NCBI RefSeq assembly: GCF_009707865.1
Contig: NZ_WMBA01000059.1
Location: forward strand, 1-51,828
Direction of reading: 5' to 3'
Length of the DNA stretch: 51,828 bases
From: Amycolatopsis pithecellobii
Lineage (GTDB): Bacteria; Actinomycetota; Actinomycetes; Mycobacteriales; Pseudonocardiaceae
Shown: positions 28,358 through 36,098 of the stretch, piece by piece
How the letters are laid out: the number at the start of each line of letters is the position of its first letter
Position numbering within the stretch: position 1 is the first letter of the stretch
Program-made: the position numbers and the translations under genes
The notes under the pieces: model-generated
Seen by the model: only the letters and a program-made list of their open reading frames with translations
Database searches by the model: none
What the model was told of the DNA's origin: nothing

Positions 28358-28620
28358 AGGCCCACGCCGTCCGGTTCACTGCCCGCGCCGAGCGTGACCT
28401 GGGCAAGTTGCCCGAGAAGGTCGCTTCGGCCTGCGTCGCGTTCGTCTTCGGGCCGCTCAGCCAAGACCCGGACAAGCTGGGCAAACCGCTGGTCGGCGAG
28501 TTCGCCGGTACCTATTCGGCACGACGCGGCCCCTACCGGGTGCTGTACGAGATCGATGACGAGGAGATCGTGATCGAGCTTCTGCATATCGATCATCGCG
28601 CCCATGTCTATCGACGATGA
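28354..28620 (+). CDS. RelE/ParE-superfamily toxin
   Basis: An 88-residue toxin with the RelE/ParE fold: HAVRFTARAERDLGKLP, the helix-rich middle, GEFAGTYSARRGPYRVLYEID and the C-terminal LHIDHRAHVYRR. The arginines of RRGPYRVLY and the terminal HRAHVYRR match the catalytic surface of RelE-type mRNA interferases that cut mRNA in the ribosomal A site, although a gyrase-directed ParE activity cannot be excluded. It is coupled to the antitoxin upstream, and its last 17 bases are shared with arfB downstream, which is unusual and suggestive. Confidence 0.85.
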   Translation: MKAHAVRFTARAERDLGKLPEKVASACVAFVFGPLSQDPDKLGKPLVGEFAGTYSARRGPYRVLYEIDDEEIVIELLHIDHRAHVYRR

Positions 28621-29038
28621 CCTCGCCGTCACGCGCCGGTTCGTGATCCCGGCCGGCGAGCTGCGCGAACGGTTCTCTCGCTCGTCCGGCCCTGGCGGGC
28701 AGGGCGTCAACACGACGGACTCACGGGTCGAGCTGTCCTTCGACGTGGCGCGGTCCCCGGCCGTCCCGGACGATCTGCGGGCGCGGCTGCTCGCCAGGCT
28801 GGCCTCACGGCTGTCCGGCGGGGTGCTGACGATCGCCGCCAGTGAACATCGCGCCCAGCTGGCCAATCGCGAGGCGGCGCGGGCGCGGCTGGTGTCGGCC
28901 CTACGGGATGCCGCAGCGCCACCACCGCCGAAACGTCGCGCCACCAAGCCGAGCCGGGGCGCGAAAGAGCGCAGGCTCGCCGAGAAGAAGCGCCGCGGCG
29001 ACGTCAAACGCGGCCGGCGCGGACGCTACGACGACTGA
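28604..29038 (+). CDS. arfB: Alternative ribosome-rescue factor B (peptidyl-tRNA hydrolase, GGQ type)
   Basis: A 144-residue class-I release-factor-like protein without codon-recognition domains. The catalytic GGQ is in FSRSSGPGGQGVNTTDSRVE, and the basic tail KRRATKPSRGAKERRLAEKK and on would enter the empty mRNA channel. ArfB frees ribosomes stalled on broken mRNA. The ATG at 28604 lies inside the end of the RelE-type toxin gene (17-bp overlap) and has no ribosome site of its own, implying coupled translation. The 3' end overlaps the convergent VanZ-like gene by 35 bp. Confidence 0.9.
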   Translation: MSIDDDLAVTRRFVIPAGELRERFSRSSGPGGQGVNTTDSRVELSFDVARSPAVPDDLRARLLARLASRLSGGVLTIAASEHRAQLANREAARARLVSALRDAAAPPPPKRRATKPSRGAKERRLAEKKRRGDVKRGRRGRYDD

Positions 29039-29600
29039 CCACCTCGGCCAGCTCCCGTTGCGCGGGAATCTTGACCAGGACGGGACGCCGGGTCCAGCCG
29101 CAGGTCAGGGTCGCGCTCGCGGCGACGCCGAGGGTGTTCAGCAGGACGTCGTCGGTCGAGGTGACCCGGCCCGCGTGCAACAGGTACTGGATCAGCTCCA
29201 GCATGACCGAAACCGTGAACGCGACCAGCGTGATCCGCCGGATCGAGCGCAGCGACGGCACCCGGAGAGGGACCAGCACGCCCAGCGGGGCGAGCAGCAG
29301 CAGGTTGCCCGCGATCTGCCACAGCGACCCGTTGTCGGTGAACTCGGTGAGGATGTCCGAACCCGGCATCAGGTGGATGGAGCTGCTGCCCGAATCACCG
29401 ACCGGCATCATCGTCAGGGCCAGAATTTCCAGCACCACAAGCACAATCCCGATGTCGAGAGCGGATGCGGTGGCCGCGGTCACGGCGGTTCTGGTGCGGC
29501 TGCGCCAGTGGGTCAGCAGCCGCCAGCCGAACAGCGCGAACGGCAGCGCGATGATGGTTACCGGGACCAGAATGCCGAAACTCGCTGAAAGCACAGCCAC
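29004..29600 (-). CDS. VanZ-like membrane protein
   Basis: A 198-residue integral membrane protein of the VanZ-like family with about five helices: ILVPVTIIALPFALFGW, ALDIGIVLVVLEILALTMM, IAGNLLLLAPLGVLVPL, ITLVAFTVSVMLELIQYLL and the final VLLNTLGVAASATL. The segments NLLLLAPLGVLVPL and ELIQYLL...STDDVLLNTLG are the VanZ signature. VanZ itself raises teicoplanin resistance, but most homologues are of unknown function. The GTG at 29600 follows a GGAGGGG site at good spacing, so I prefer it to longer starts in the same frame. Confidence 0.8.
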   Translation of the reverse strand: MAVLSASFGILVPVTIIALPFALFGWRLLTHWRSRTRTAVTAATASALDIGIVLVVLEILALTMMPVGDSGSSSIHLMPGSDILTEFTDNGSLWQIAGNLLLLAPLGVLVPLRVPSLRSIRRITLVAFTVSVMLELIQYLLHAGRVTSTDDVLLNTLGVAASATLTCGWTRRPVLVKIPAQRELAEVVSRRSVRAGRV

Positions 29601-29712
29601 GCCCAACCCCTCCCCGACTCCGCTTACGGAAATGATCTTTGCAGCGGGCCGGGGAATCGGCAGAGCTGATCGAGTGCACTTTCCGGTGAAACGAAGATCG
29701 CCTGGCGTGGCG

Positions 29713-30618
29713 CTACGGGCTGGTGAACCTGGTTCTGGTAGCCCGCTTCGCCTGCTCGAGAACGCGCTGAACATGCAGGCCACGGCGCACATCGCAGGGG
29801 TGGACCGTGGTGCCGGTGGCGACCATCGCGGCGAAGTCGTCGAGAAGCGCGGTGAACCGCTCGATTCCGGCAACCGGGCGACGGCTGAGCGACCGGTAAC
29901 CGTGCGCACCGTACACCGCGATCTCCGCGACCGTCGGCTGGATGGGCAGCCGCATCGACATGGTCGCGGTGCTGGACGCACCGCCTTCGTGGGTGAACAC
30001 GAGATGGCGCAGGTCGGCCTCCGACCGGTACGACGTCACGACGCCGGTGATCGGGCCGAGCGCGGCGTCGAGCAGATCGATCACGTGCGGCCCGATGTCG
30101 GCCAGCGCGCCGGCTTCGTGCCGCCACGCCGATCCGCTGTACGTCCCGCCGAGCAACGCGCCGGACAGCCAGCGCGCCGAACCGCCGACCCAGCCGCCGA
30201 CGGCCGCGAGATCGTCCAGCCACTCCCGGGTTTCGGCCGCGAACCGCAAGGTGAACATGACCAGGCTCGCGACCTCTGCGGCGAGCACGGCGTCGGCGAG
30301 CCGTTCCGCGGACGCAATATCGGCCGCGAGCGGCTTTTCGAGGATGACGTGCTTGCCGGCCTGAACGGCGGGCAGCGCAAGCTCGGTCTGCACGGCGGGC
30401 GGTACCGCAAACGCCACCGCGTCCACCTGCTCGATCAGTTCGTCGAGACTTCGCGACACCGAAGCACCGTGTGCCTCGGCCAGTTCGTGGGCGGCCGCCG
30501 GCCGACGTGCCCACACCGTGGTGAGTGCCGTGCCGGGGTGATCGGCCAGACCGGGCGCGTGCACGGCCTTCGCCCATGGGCCCGCGCCCACCAGCCCGAC
30601 CCGCAGCGGCGCGTCCAC
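29713..30618 (-). CDS. Gfo/Idh/MocA-family oxidoreductase
   Basis: A 301-residue NAD(P)-dependent dehydrogenase. The N-terminal Rossmann domain has VGLVGAGPWAKAVHAPG and the family lysine in VILEKPLAADI; the C-terminal domain begins near VASLVMFTLRF and contains GALADIGPHVIDLL, where the catalytic His of the family is expected. These enzymes usually act on sugars or inositol derivatives; no substrate can be named. It follows the fadB2 gene by two bases on the same strand, so they share a transcript, although no obvious metabolic link is visible. Confidence 0.88.
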   Translation of the reverse strand: MDAPLRVGLVGAGPWAKAVHAPGLADHPGTALTTVWARRPAAAHELAEAHGASVSRSLDELIEQVDAVAFAVPPAVQTELALPAVQAGKHVILEKPLAADIASAERLADAVLAAEVASLVMFTLRFAAETREWLDDLAAVGGWVGGSARWLSGALLGGTYSGSAWRHEAGALADIGPHVIDLLDAALGPITGVVTSYRSEADLRHLVFTHEGGASSTATMSMRLPIQPTVAEIAVYGAHGYRSLSRRPVAGIERFTALLDDFAAMVATGTTVHPCDVRRGLHVQRVLEQAKRATRTRFTSP

Positions 30619-30620
30619 GC

Positions 30621-31481
30621 TCAGGAGTAGGTGTAGAAACCGCGGCCGCTCTTGCGGCCCAGCAACCCCGCGTCCACCATGCGCAGCAGCAACGGGGGCG
30701 CCGCGTACGTCGGCTCCTTGAACTCCTCGTACATCGAGTCGGCGATGGCCTTGACGGTGTCGAGGCCGATCAGGTCGGACAGCCGCAGCGGGCCCATCGG
30801 GTGCGCGGTGCCCAGTTCCATGCCGCGGTCGATGTCCTCGGCGGAGGCGAACCCGGACTCGGTCATCCTGATCGCGGAAAGCAGGTACGGCACGAGCAGC
30901 GCGTTCACGATGAAGCCCGCCCGGTCCTGCGCGTGGATGACGGTCTTGCCGAGCAGTCCGGTCGCATGCGCCTCGGCGCGCTTGACCGTCTCCTCGCTCG
31001 TCAGCAGCGACGGCACCAGCTCGACCAGCGGCAGCACCGGAACCGGGTTGAAGAAGTGGATGCCGATCACCTGCGCGGGACGGCCCGTGGCCATACCGAG
31101 TTTCATGATCGGGATGGACGACGTGTTCGACGCGAACACCGCGTCCGGCCGCTCGACGATCTTGTCGAGCGAGCGGAAGAGCTCGACCTTCACGGCTTCG
31201 TGCTCGACGACGGCCTCGATCACCAGATCGCGATCGGTGAACGACTCGATGTCGGTCGTGAAGGTCAGCCGGCTGAGCGCCGCCTCCGCGTCGGACTCGG
31301 AGAGCTTGCCGTTGCGCACTCCACGCTGGACCGACTTCTCGATCCGCGCCCGCCCGGCGTCCAGCGCGGACTGACTCACCTCGGTGACGATCACCTCGGC
31401 GCCCGCCCGCGCGTGCACCTCGGCGATACCCGACCCCATCAGACCAGCACCGACCACACCGACGCGCTGGATGTCCGCCAC
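30621..31481 (-). CDS. fadB2: 3-hydroxybutyryl-CoA dehydrogenase
   Basis: A 286-residue 3-hydroxyacyl-CoA dehydrogenase, the same length as mycobacterial FadB2 as I remember it. The NAD-binding loop is VGVVGAGLMGSGIAEVHARAG; the catalytic Ser and His lie in FASNTSSIPI and IGIHFFNPVPVLPLVELV; the C-terminal domain has RAGFIVNALLVPYLLSAIRM and MGPLRLSDLIGLD, ending KSGRGFYTYS. It interconverts acetoacetyl-CoA and 3-hydroxybutyryl-CoA. GTG 31481 is chosen because a GAGGAGG site lies five bases upstream; a longer form from 31520 would bury that site. Confidence 0.92.
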   Translation of the reverse strand: MADIQRVGVVGAGLMGSGIAEVHARAGAEVIVTEVSQSALDAGRARIEKSVQRGVRNGKLSESDAEAALSRLTFTTDIESFTDRDLVIEAVVEHEAVKVELFRSLDKIVERPDAVFASNTSSIPIMKLGMATGRPAQVIGIHFFNPVPVLPLVELVPSLLTSEETVKRAEAHATGLLGKTVIHAQDRAGFIVNALLVPYLLSAIRMTESGFASAEDIDRGMELGTAHPMGPLRLSDLIGLDTVKAIADSMYEEFKEPTYAAPPLLLRMVDAGLLGRKSGRGFYTYS

Positions 31482-31573
31482 GATTGCCTCCTCAGGAGGG
31501 CCCGGCGCATGACGAGACACGAGGGCGACCCCGGCTTTCCGCGCCGGAAGTCACCCTCGTGCTTCGTCAGACG

Positions 31574-31759
31574 TCAACGACGGTAGTCGTCGTACTCGTC
31601 CTCGTACGGGTCCTCGTACTTGTCGTCCTCGTCGCGGGAGTTCTGAGAGGATTTACCTGACAGCTCGCGCTGCAAAGCATCGAAGTCCGTGTCGTGAGTG
31701 CTGTATTTGAGCTCTCGCGCCACTTTCGTCTGCTTGGCCTTAGCCCGGCCGCGCCCCAT
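31574..31759 (-). CDS. DUF3073 protein
   Basis: A 61-residue protein with the unmistakable DUF3073 start MGRGRAKAKQTKVARELKYS, the segment DFDALQRELSG and an extremely acidic, tyrosine-rich tail (DDKYEDPYEDEYDDYRR). The basic head and acidic tail suggest binding to nucleic acid or to a charged partner, but the function is unknown. It is widely conserved in actinobacteria; M. tuberculosis has one (Rv0810c from memory) close to purM. The ATG at 31759 has a GAGGGGG site. The 196-bp gap to the next, divergent gene should hold both promoters; no boxes stand out. Confidence 0.9.
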   Translation of the reverse strand: MGRGRAKAKQTKVARELKYSTHDTDFDALQRELSGKSSQNSRDEDDKYEDPYEDEYDDYRR

Positions 31760-31955
31760 GGCTCGACCCCCTCGCACAGGGACGGGGCGGCCGGGGGAAA
31801 CGGCGGCCCCGCATGTCTCGACAACTATTTCCTGTCCACACCGTACCTTGTCGAAGGGGTGGAACGCGACGTGGCATCGCGTCGCGTGGCGAGTGTCTCG
31901 CCGCCTTTTTGTGGTCGGTGTCCGGACGGGCCCGCTGACATGCCACGATTCACTG

Positions 31956-32849
31956 GTGCTCCGACCGTTCGTGGCTTACCTACGGGTGTACGAGCCCTTG
32001 TCCGCTTTCGGCGAACCGCCGTCTGATCAGCTGAAACGCGCGGTCGAGGCGGCCTCGCTGACCAGGGCGACAGTCGGCGAACGAGAACAACACATGTGGC
32101 TCAAATCACAAGCCGCCGCGCCGGTCCGGCTGCTGCCCGCCGAACTCTCCGACGGGCGTGCCGCGCCGAGCACCGCCACCGACCTTCTGCTCCTCGATCC
32201 GTCCGACGTGCCGGGGCAAGTGGGACAGGGGCCGCTCATCTGCCCACTCGAGTTGCGGGCCCGCTCGGCGGCGGCGTTGGTCAGCTTCCTCGGTGACGCC
32301 TCGCCGGCGCTGCGGGCGAGCGTGCTCGACGCGGGCGGGATCACCGCCGAGGCGGTCCGGTCGCGCACCAACTCCGCCCTCGGTGATCTGCCGAAAGCCG
32401 CGGTGCACGTGCTGTCCACGACGTGGACGGTGCCGCTGCCGTGGTTCTCGCTCGTCGACCCGGCCGCGCGCCGGCTGCACCTTGGCAGCGGGCCCGATGA
32501 TCCCGAACGTGAGCTGTCCTGGCGCATCGCGATGCCCGACGCGCTCGAACGCGCGGCCGAGGCGCGGGAACTGGTACAGAGCACGCTCGGCGATTCCGGT
32601 CCGACGAGGATCCTGGAAGAGACCGAGCGATGGCTGACCAACTTCGACCCGGGCTCGGCGGTGGAACTCGACTACGGCGGGCTGGTCCAGCTGATTGCGG
32701 ACCCGATCCTCGAGTCGGACACTTCGGCGGAAGAGGTTCACCGGATCCTCGAAGCCCTGCGCTCGGGCAACGTCGAGCAGCTGCCGGAGTTGTTCGACGA
32801 TCTGCGCGAGTACTGGAGCGAACTCGCCGCGCGCGAGCACTTCAACTAG
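31956..32849 (+). CDS. Conserved actinobacterial protein of unknown function
   Basis: A 297-residue soluble protein. It starts at GTG 31956 with MLRPFVAYLRVYEPLSAF, a beginning I associate with a conserved actinobacterial family of no known role. The middle has the stretch RLLPAELSDGRAAPS, ICPLELRARSAAALVSFL, and VLSTTWTVPLPWFSLVDPAAR; the C-terminal third is helical and acidic (VELDYGGLVQLI, SAEEVHRILEAL, FDDLREYWSELAAREHF). No catalytic motif is visible. Fifteen bases separate its stop from that of the convergent rsiG-like gene. Confidence 0.75.
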   Translation: MLRPFVAYLRVYEPLSAFGEPPSDQLKRAVEAASLTRATVGEREQHMWLKSQAAAPVRLLPAELSDGRAAPSTATDLLLLDPSDVPGQVGQGPLICPLELRARSAAALVSFLGDASPALRASVLDAGGITAEAVRSRTNSALGDLPKAAVHVLSTTWTVPLPWFSLVDPAARRLHLGSGPDDPERELSWRIAMPDALERAAEARELVQSTLGDSGPTRILEETERWLTNFDPGSAVELDYGGLVQLIADPILESDTSAEEVHRILEALRSGNVEQLPELFDDLREYWSELAAREHFN

Positions 32850-32863
32850 TCCCGCGGGTCCCG

Positions 32864-33448
32864 CTAGCCGTCTTCGCGGGCGCGCTCGGCGGCCAGCAGG
32901 TCGTCGACCGATGCGGTGCGGTCGCGGTAACGCGCGGCGATCTCCGAGTTGAACAGGTCCACCACCGCCTGCACCTCACGACGGCGGGTGGATACCGAGA
33001 CCTCCTCGTCGCCGTAGTCGCGGAGGATCTCGATGAGCTTGTCGTCCGAGAGGACGCCGACATCGGTCAGGTCCGAGTTGCCGACGAGGGCTTCCGCCTG
33101 GCGCCGGTGCTCGCCGGCTCGCGACGGTTCCAGCGCCTGGTGCCGGCCCAGACCGCGCGCGGGGCGCAGCGCGTTGTCGGACAGGATCGTCGCCAGCTGC
33201 TCCACGATGCTGCTCTGGCCGCCCGTGCTGCGGCGCTGTTGCTCGGCGCGCACGATGTCGATCCGGGCGTGCAGGAGCCGACGGAGGTACGACAGGTCGG
33301 TCTCCTCCTGCGCGGCTTCGTCACGGCGCTCGCGCAGCTGGTTGAGCGAGAGCTCGCCAAGGCCCTGGACGTAGCCGGGGTCCAGGACGCGGTCGATGCG
33401 GCGGCGCCCACCCGGCCGGACTTCGATCACGCGGACATCCTGCTCCAT
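32864..33448 (-). CDS. rsiG: RsiG-like c-di-GMP-binding anti-sigma factor (aerial-mycelium-formation family)
   Basis: A 194-residue, mostly helical protein. In Streptomyces, RsiG holds the sporulation sigma factor WhiG inactive when loaded with cyclic di-GMP, which it binds through two copies of the motif E(X)3S(X)2R(X)3Q(X)3D on antiparallel helices. Here the second copy is perfect (Glu149, Ser153, Arg156, Gln160, Asp164). The first matches at four of five positions (Glu49, Ser53, Arg56, Asp64), with His60 in place of Gln. The middle (about 95-135) is a variable linker. It lies downstream of the ygfZ-like gene on the same strand. No whiG is present in the window. Confidence 0.8.
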   Translation of the reverse strand: MEQDVRVIEVRPGGRRRIDRVLDPGYVQGLGELSLNQLRERRDEAAQEETDLSYLRRLLHARIDIVRAEQQRRSTGGQSSIVEQLATILSDNALRPARGLGRHQALEPSRAGEHRRQAEALVGNSDLTDVGVLSDDKLIEILRDYGDEEVSVSTRRREVQAVVDLFNSEIAARYRDRTASVDDLLAAERAREDG

Positions 33449-33481
33449 CGCGCCCCGCCGCGCCAGGGCGGGTTCCTGCGC

Positions 33482-34609
33482 TCAGCCACGAAGTCGCGCC
33501 GCCGCCTCGCGCCCCGGTGCCGCGTGCTCGGCCGGTACCGAGTCCGGGTCGACGGCCGCCTGGACCACGCGATCTTCTTCTCCGGCAAGGAATTCCACGT
33601 CCACCGGCACCGAACGTTTGAGTAACGCGAGCGCGACGGGGCCCAGTTCGTGGTGTTGCGCGACGCTGCCGACCCGGCCGACCACCCGGTCGCCGAGCCG
33701 CACAGGATCGCCCGTCTCGGGGTAGATCTCCGGTGAACCGTCGAGATGCAACAACACCATCCGGCGCGGCGGGCGGCCGACGTTGTACACCTTCGCCACG
33801 GTTTCCTGGCCCCGGTAGCAGCCTTTCGCGACATGCGCCGCGCTGCCGATCCAGTTGACCTCGTGCGGGATCGTGCGCTCGTCGGTGTCCACGCCGAGGC
33901 GCGGGTGCAGTGACTCGACGCGCAGCGCGTCGAACGCCCAGCTGCCCGCGGGACGCGCGCCCGCGTCGGTGATGCGACGCCACCAGGTCACCAGTTCCGC
34001 GCGCGGCACCACCAGATCGACGCTCGACCGGCCGGGCCACGGCATACGGCGGGCGAAGCCGCCCTCGATCGGGGCGACCGCGTACGGCGTCGCGGCCAGC
34101 GCGATGTCCAAAGTGGACAGAATCTGATCGGCGTCGGGACCGAGCAAGGTCAGCATGGCCAGTTCGCCGGTGACGTCGGAAATCTCGACCTGCGACCAGA
34201 ACTTCATGGCTTCGAGGTATTCGCGCAGCGTCTGCGGACCACCCTTGGGCAGCGCGCTCGTCGCCTTCGCGCCGGGATCCGAGTCAAGGTAGACGGTTTC
34301 ACCGAGATGGGCCAGGACCATGTGGGTGTCGACATGTCCCTGGCTGTCGAGCACGAGCGCTTCGGTGCCCATCCCGTCGGGAAGTTCCGTCACATGCTGG
34401 GTAATGACCAAATGCAGCCATGACAACCGTTCGGGCCCGGTCACCTTGAGCACTTCGCGATGGGAGCGGTCGACCACGGCGGCGCTTCTGGTGGCGGTTC
34501 GCTGCTCGGCGAACGGATCGCCCCAGTGCCACGGGACGCCCTGCTCCGGATGGCCGTCCGGGGGCACGACGGCGCCCGGCGCCGCGAGAAGCGGTGACTG
34601 GTAGGTCAT
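33482..34609 (-). CDS. ygfZ: YgfZ/CAF17-like folate-binding protein
   Basis: A 375-residue aminomethyltransferase-fold protein of the YgfZ family, which binds tetrahydrofolate and helps the assembly or repair of iron-sulfur enzymes. The signature is KGCYRGQETVAKVYNVG (about residues 265-281), containing the key cysteine. Other conserved parts are RSAAVVDRSHREVLKVTGPERL near the start and a C-terminal beta-barrel domain. It sits upstream of the rsiG-like gene and diverges from pabC; repeat copy B fills the gap between them. One 13-bp motif copy lies within the gene. Confidence 0.88.
   Translation of the reverse strand: MTYQSPLLAAPGAVVPPDGHPEQGVPWHWGDPFAEQRTATRSAAVVDRSHREVLKVTGPERLSWLHLVITQHVTELPDGMGTEALVLDSQGHVDTHMVLAHLGETVYLDSDPGAKATSALPKGGPQTLREYLEAMKFWSQVEISDVTGELAMLTLLGPDADQILSTLDIALAATPYAVAPIEGGFARRMPWPGRSSVDLVVPRAELVTWWRRITDAGARPAGSWAFDALRVESLHPRLGVDTDERTIPHEVNWIGSAAHVAKGCYRGQETVAKVYNVGRPPRRMVLLHLDGSPEIYPETGDPVRLGDRVVGRVGSVAQHHELGPVALALLKRSVPVDVEFLAGEEDRVVQAAVDPDSVPAEHAAPGREAAARLRG
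34106..34118. repeat. 13-bp near-palindrome, copy 6 (in ygfZ-like gene)
   Basis: Exact GTCCAAAGTGGAC on the plus strand, antisense to the gene, in which it encodes Ser-Thr-Leu-Asp. Confidence 0.75.
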
Positions 34610-34618
34610 GTCTCTGAT

Positions 34619-34723
34619 GCTACTAATCCGACCAAAAGTAGGCAGGCCCTGAACAGCACGTAACCGTTGCTACGCAAGTCGGATAGCCGTGACTGTGGTC
34701 GGGTCGGTAACGAACGGCACAGC
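34619..34723 (+). repeat. Two-copy structured intergenic element, copy B
   Basis: The second copy of the element at 11199-11303, in the same orientation, here in the divergent gap between the ygfZ-like gene and pabC. The core is almost unchanged, while the terminal arms (34619-34634 and 34696-34711) have drifted. Of the five arm differences, three keep base pairing (C-G to U-G, G-U to A-U, U-A to U-G) and two break it. It ends 19 bases before the pabC start, so in this place it would be part of the pabC leader or promoter. Confidence 0.7.
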
Positions 34724-34742
34724 AGGTGAGTACGGTGGCCGC

Positions 34743-35591
34743 ATGCGCGTGCTTGCTTTCCTTGACGGGACCCTTTCCGACCCCGACGCGCCGTGGATCC
34801 GCGTCGACGACCTCGGTTTGATGCGCGGTGACGGCATCTTCGAAACGGTGCTCGTCGCCGATGGCAAGCCGCGAGAACTGCGGCCGCACCTGGACCGGCT
34901 CGCCCGCTCGGCGTCGATGCTCGACCTGCCGGAGCCGGACGACGAGGCGTGGCAGCGGGTGACCCGGCAGGTGATCGACAACTGGACCGGTGACCGCGAA
35001 TTCGCATTGAAACTGGTGTACACGCGGGGAATCGAGAGCGCTCCGGACGCCGGGCCGACCGCGTTCGCGATGGGCCTCACGATCGATGAGAAGATCCTCC
35101 GCGCACGGCGCGACGGTGTCGCCGTGGTGACGTTGGACCGCGGGATCGACCCCGGGCTCGCCGAGCGGGCACCGTGGCTGCTGCTGGGCGCGAAGTCCTT
35201 GTCCTACGGGGTGAACATGGCTGCCGGCCGGGAAGCCGCCCGCCGTGGCGCGGGCGATGTGATCTTCACCGCGACCGACGGTTCGGTGCTGGAAGGGCCG
35301 ACGTCGAACGTGATCATCGCGCGGGGCCACACGCTGTACACGCCCCCGGCGACAATCGGGATCCTGCCGGGCACCACCCAGGCGGCCGTGTTCCGCGGCG
35401 CCGAACGCCTCGGCTGGTCCACGCGGATCGAGCCGCTGTCGGCCGCCGACCTTCGCGACAACGACGGGCTTTTCCTGGCTTCGTCAGTGCGCAAGCTCAC
35501 CCGCGTCCACACCCTCGACGGCGAGCAGCTGCCTGACTCGAGCGCCGTGCATGCCGAACTCGCGAAGGCGTACGAGGACGTCTACAGCTGA
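34743..35591 (+). CDS. pabC: 4-amino-4-deoxychorismate lyase / class IV aminotransferase
   Basis: A 282-residue fold-type IV PLP enzyme. In the family PabC releases pyruvate from aminodeoxychorismate to give p-aminobenzoate for folate. Visible features are IRVDDLGLMRGDGIFETV at the start, LLLGAKSLSYGVNMAA with the likely PLP lysine, GSVLEGPTSNVIIARG and the C-terminal GILPGTTQAAV. The subgroup also includes D-amino-acid and branched-chain aminotransferases, so PabC is the likely rather than certain identity. Proximity to the folate-binding YgfZ-like gene is consistent. The ATG at 34743 is chosen; upstream sequence is repeat copy B. Confidence 0.82.
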   Translation: MRVLAFLDGTLSDPDAPWIRVDDLGLMRGDGIFETVLVADGKPRELRPHLDRLARSASMLDLPEPDDEAWQRVTRQVIDNWTGDREFALKLVYTRGIESAPDAGPTAFAMGLTIDEKILRARRDGVAVVTLDRGIDPGLAERAPWLLLGAKSLSYGVNMAAGREAARRGAGDVIFTATDGSVLEGPTSNVIIARGHTLYTPPATIGILPGTTQAAVFRGAERLGWSTRIEPLSAADLRDNDGLFLASSVRKLTRVHTLDGEQLPDSSAVHAELAKAYEDVYS

Positions 35592-35604
35592 GGCGCGGAC
35601 GGCG

Positions 35605-36006
35605 CTATCGGACGCTGCGGAAATTGTCGGCCGGCACCTGAACGGAGTTACCCGACTCGAAGGTCACCGCGACGCTGTCGGCCCGCCACTCCACGACGTG
35701 GATCCGCGGTTCCCCGGCGCCGAACCGCACTTCGACCGGGTAGTACTCCTCGGCCGCGTGCGGCCCGATCCGAAGCTCGTACCGGGTCCCCGCGAGGCTG
35801 CGGACCTCGACCAGATAAAGCTCGCTGGCGTACTGGCTACCGGAGTATTCGTACGTCACCCCCGCCGCCTTGGACGACCCCTCGTACAGCACATTCACCG
35901 TGAATGTGATGGCCGGTCCGACGAAGGACACGACACCTACCGAGGCGGCCAGCAGCAAGGCACCGGCAAGAATTCGTACCAGAACACGCGAAAACGTCGT
36001 TTGCAC
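35605..36006 (-). CDS. Hypothetical membrane-anchored protein of 133 residues
   Basis: An N-terminal helix (about residues 11-36, ILAGALLLAASVGVVSFVG) anchors an outer domain of about 95 residues with an alternating strand pattern (ITFTVNVLYEG, VTYEYSGSQY, ELYLVEVRSL, YYPVEVRFGAGEP, SVAVTFESGNSVQV). The layout is similar to MmpS-type or other small immunoglobulin-like membrane proteins, but I do not recognise a specific family. The GTG start at 36006 has no clear ribosome site, so the N-terminus is unsure. It converges on pabC, with 13 bp between the stops. Confidence 0.55.
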   Translation of the reverse strand: MQTTFSRVLVRILAGALLLAASVGVVSFVGPAITFTVNVLYEGSSKAAGVTYEYSGSQYASELYLVEVRSLAGTRYELRIGPHAAEEYYPVEVRFGAGEPRIHVVEWRADSVAVTFESGNSVQVPADNFRSVR

Positions 36007-36098
36007 ATGTACTGGACGTGATCACCCGGCGAAGGTGCCTTGGACCGAGCCGGAAAGAACGATCGGCTAACGACGCTGCCCTGGTAGCAGGTGAAAGC

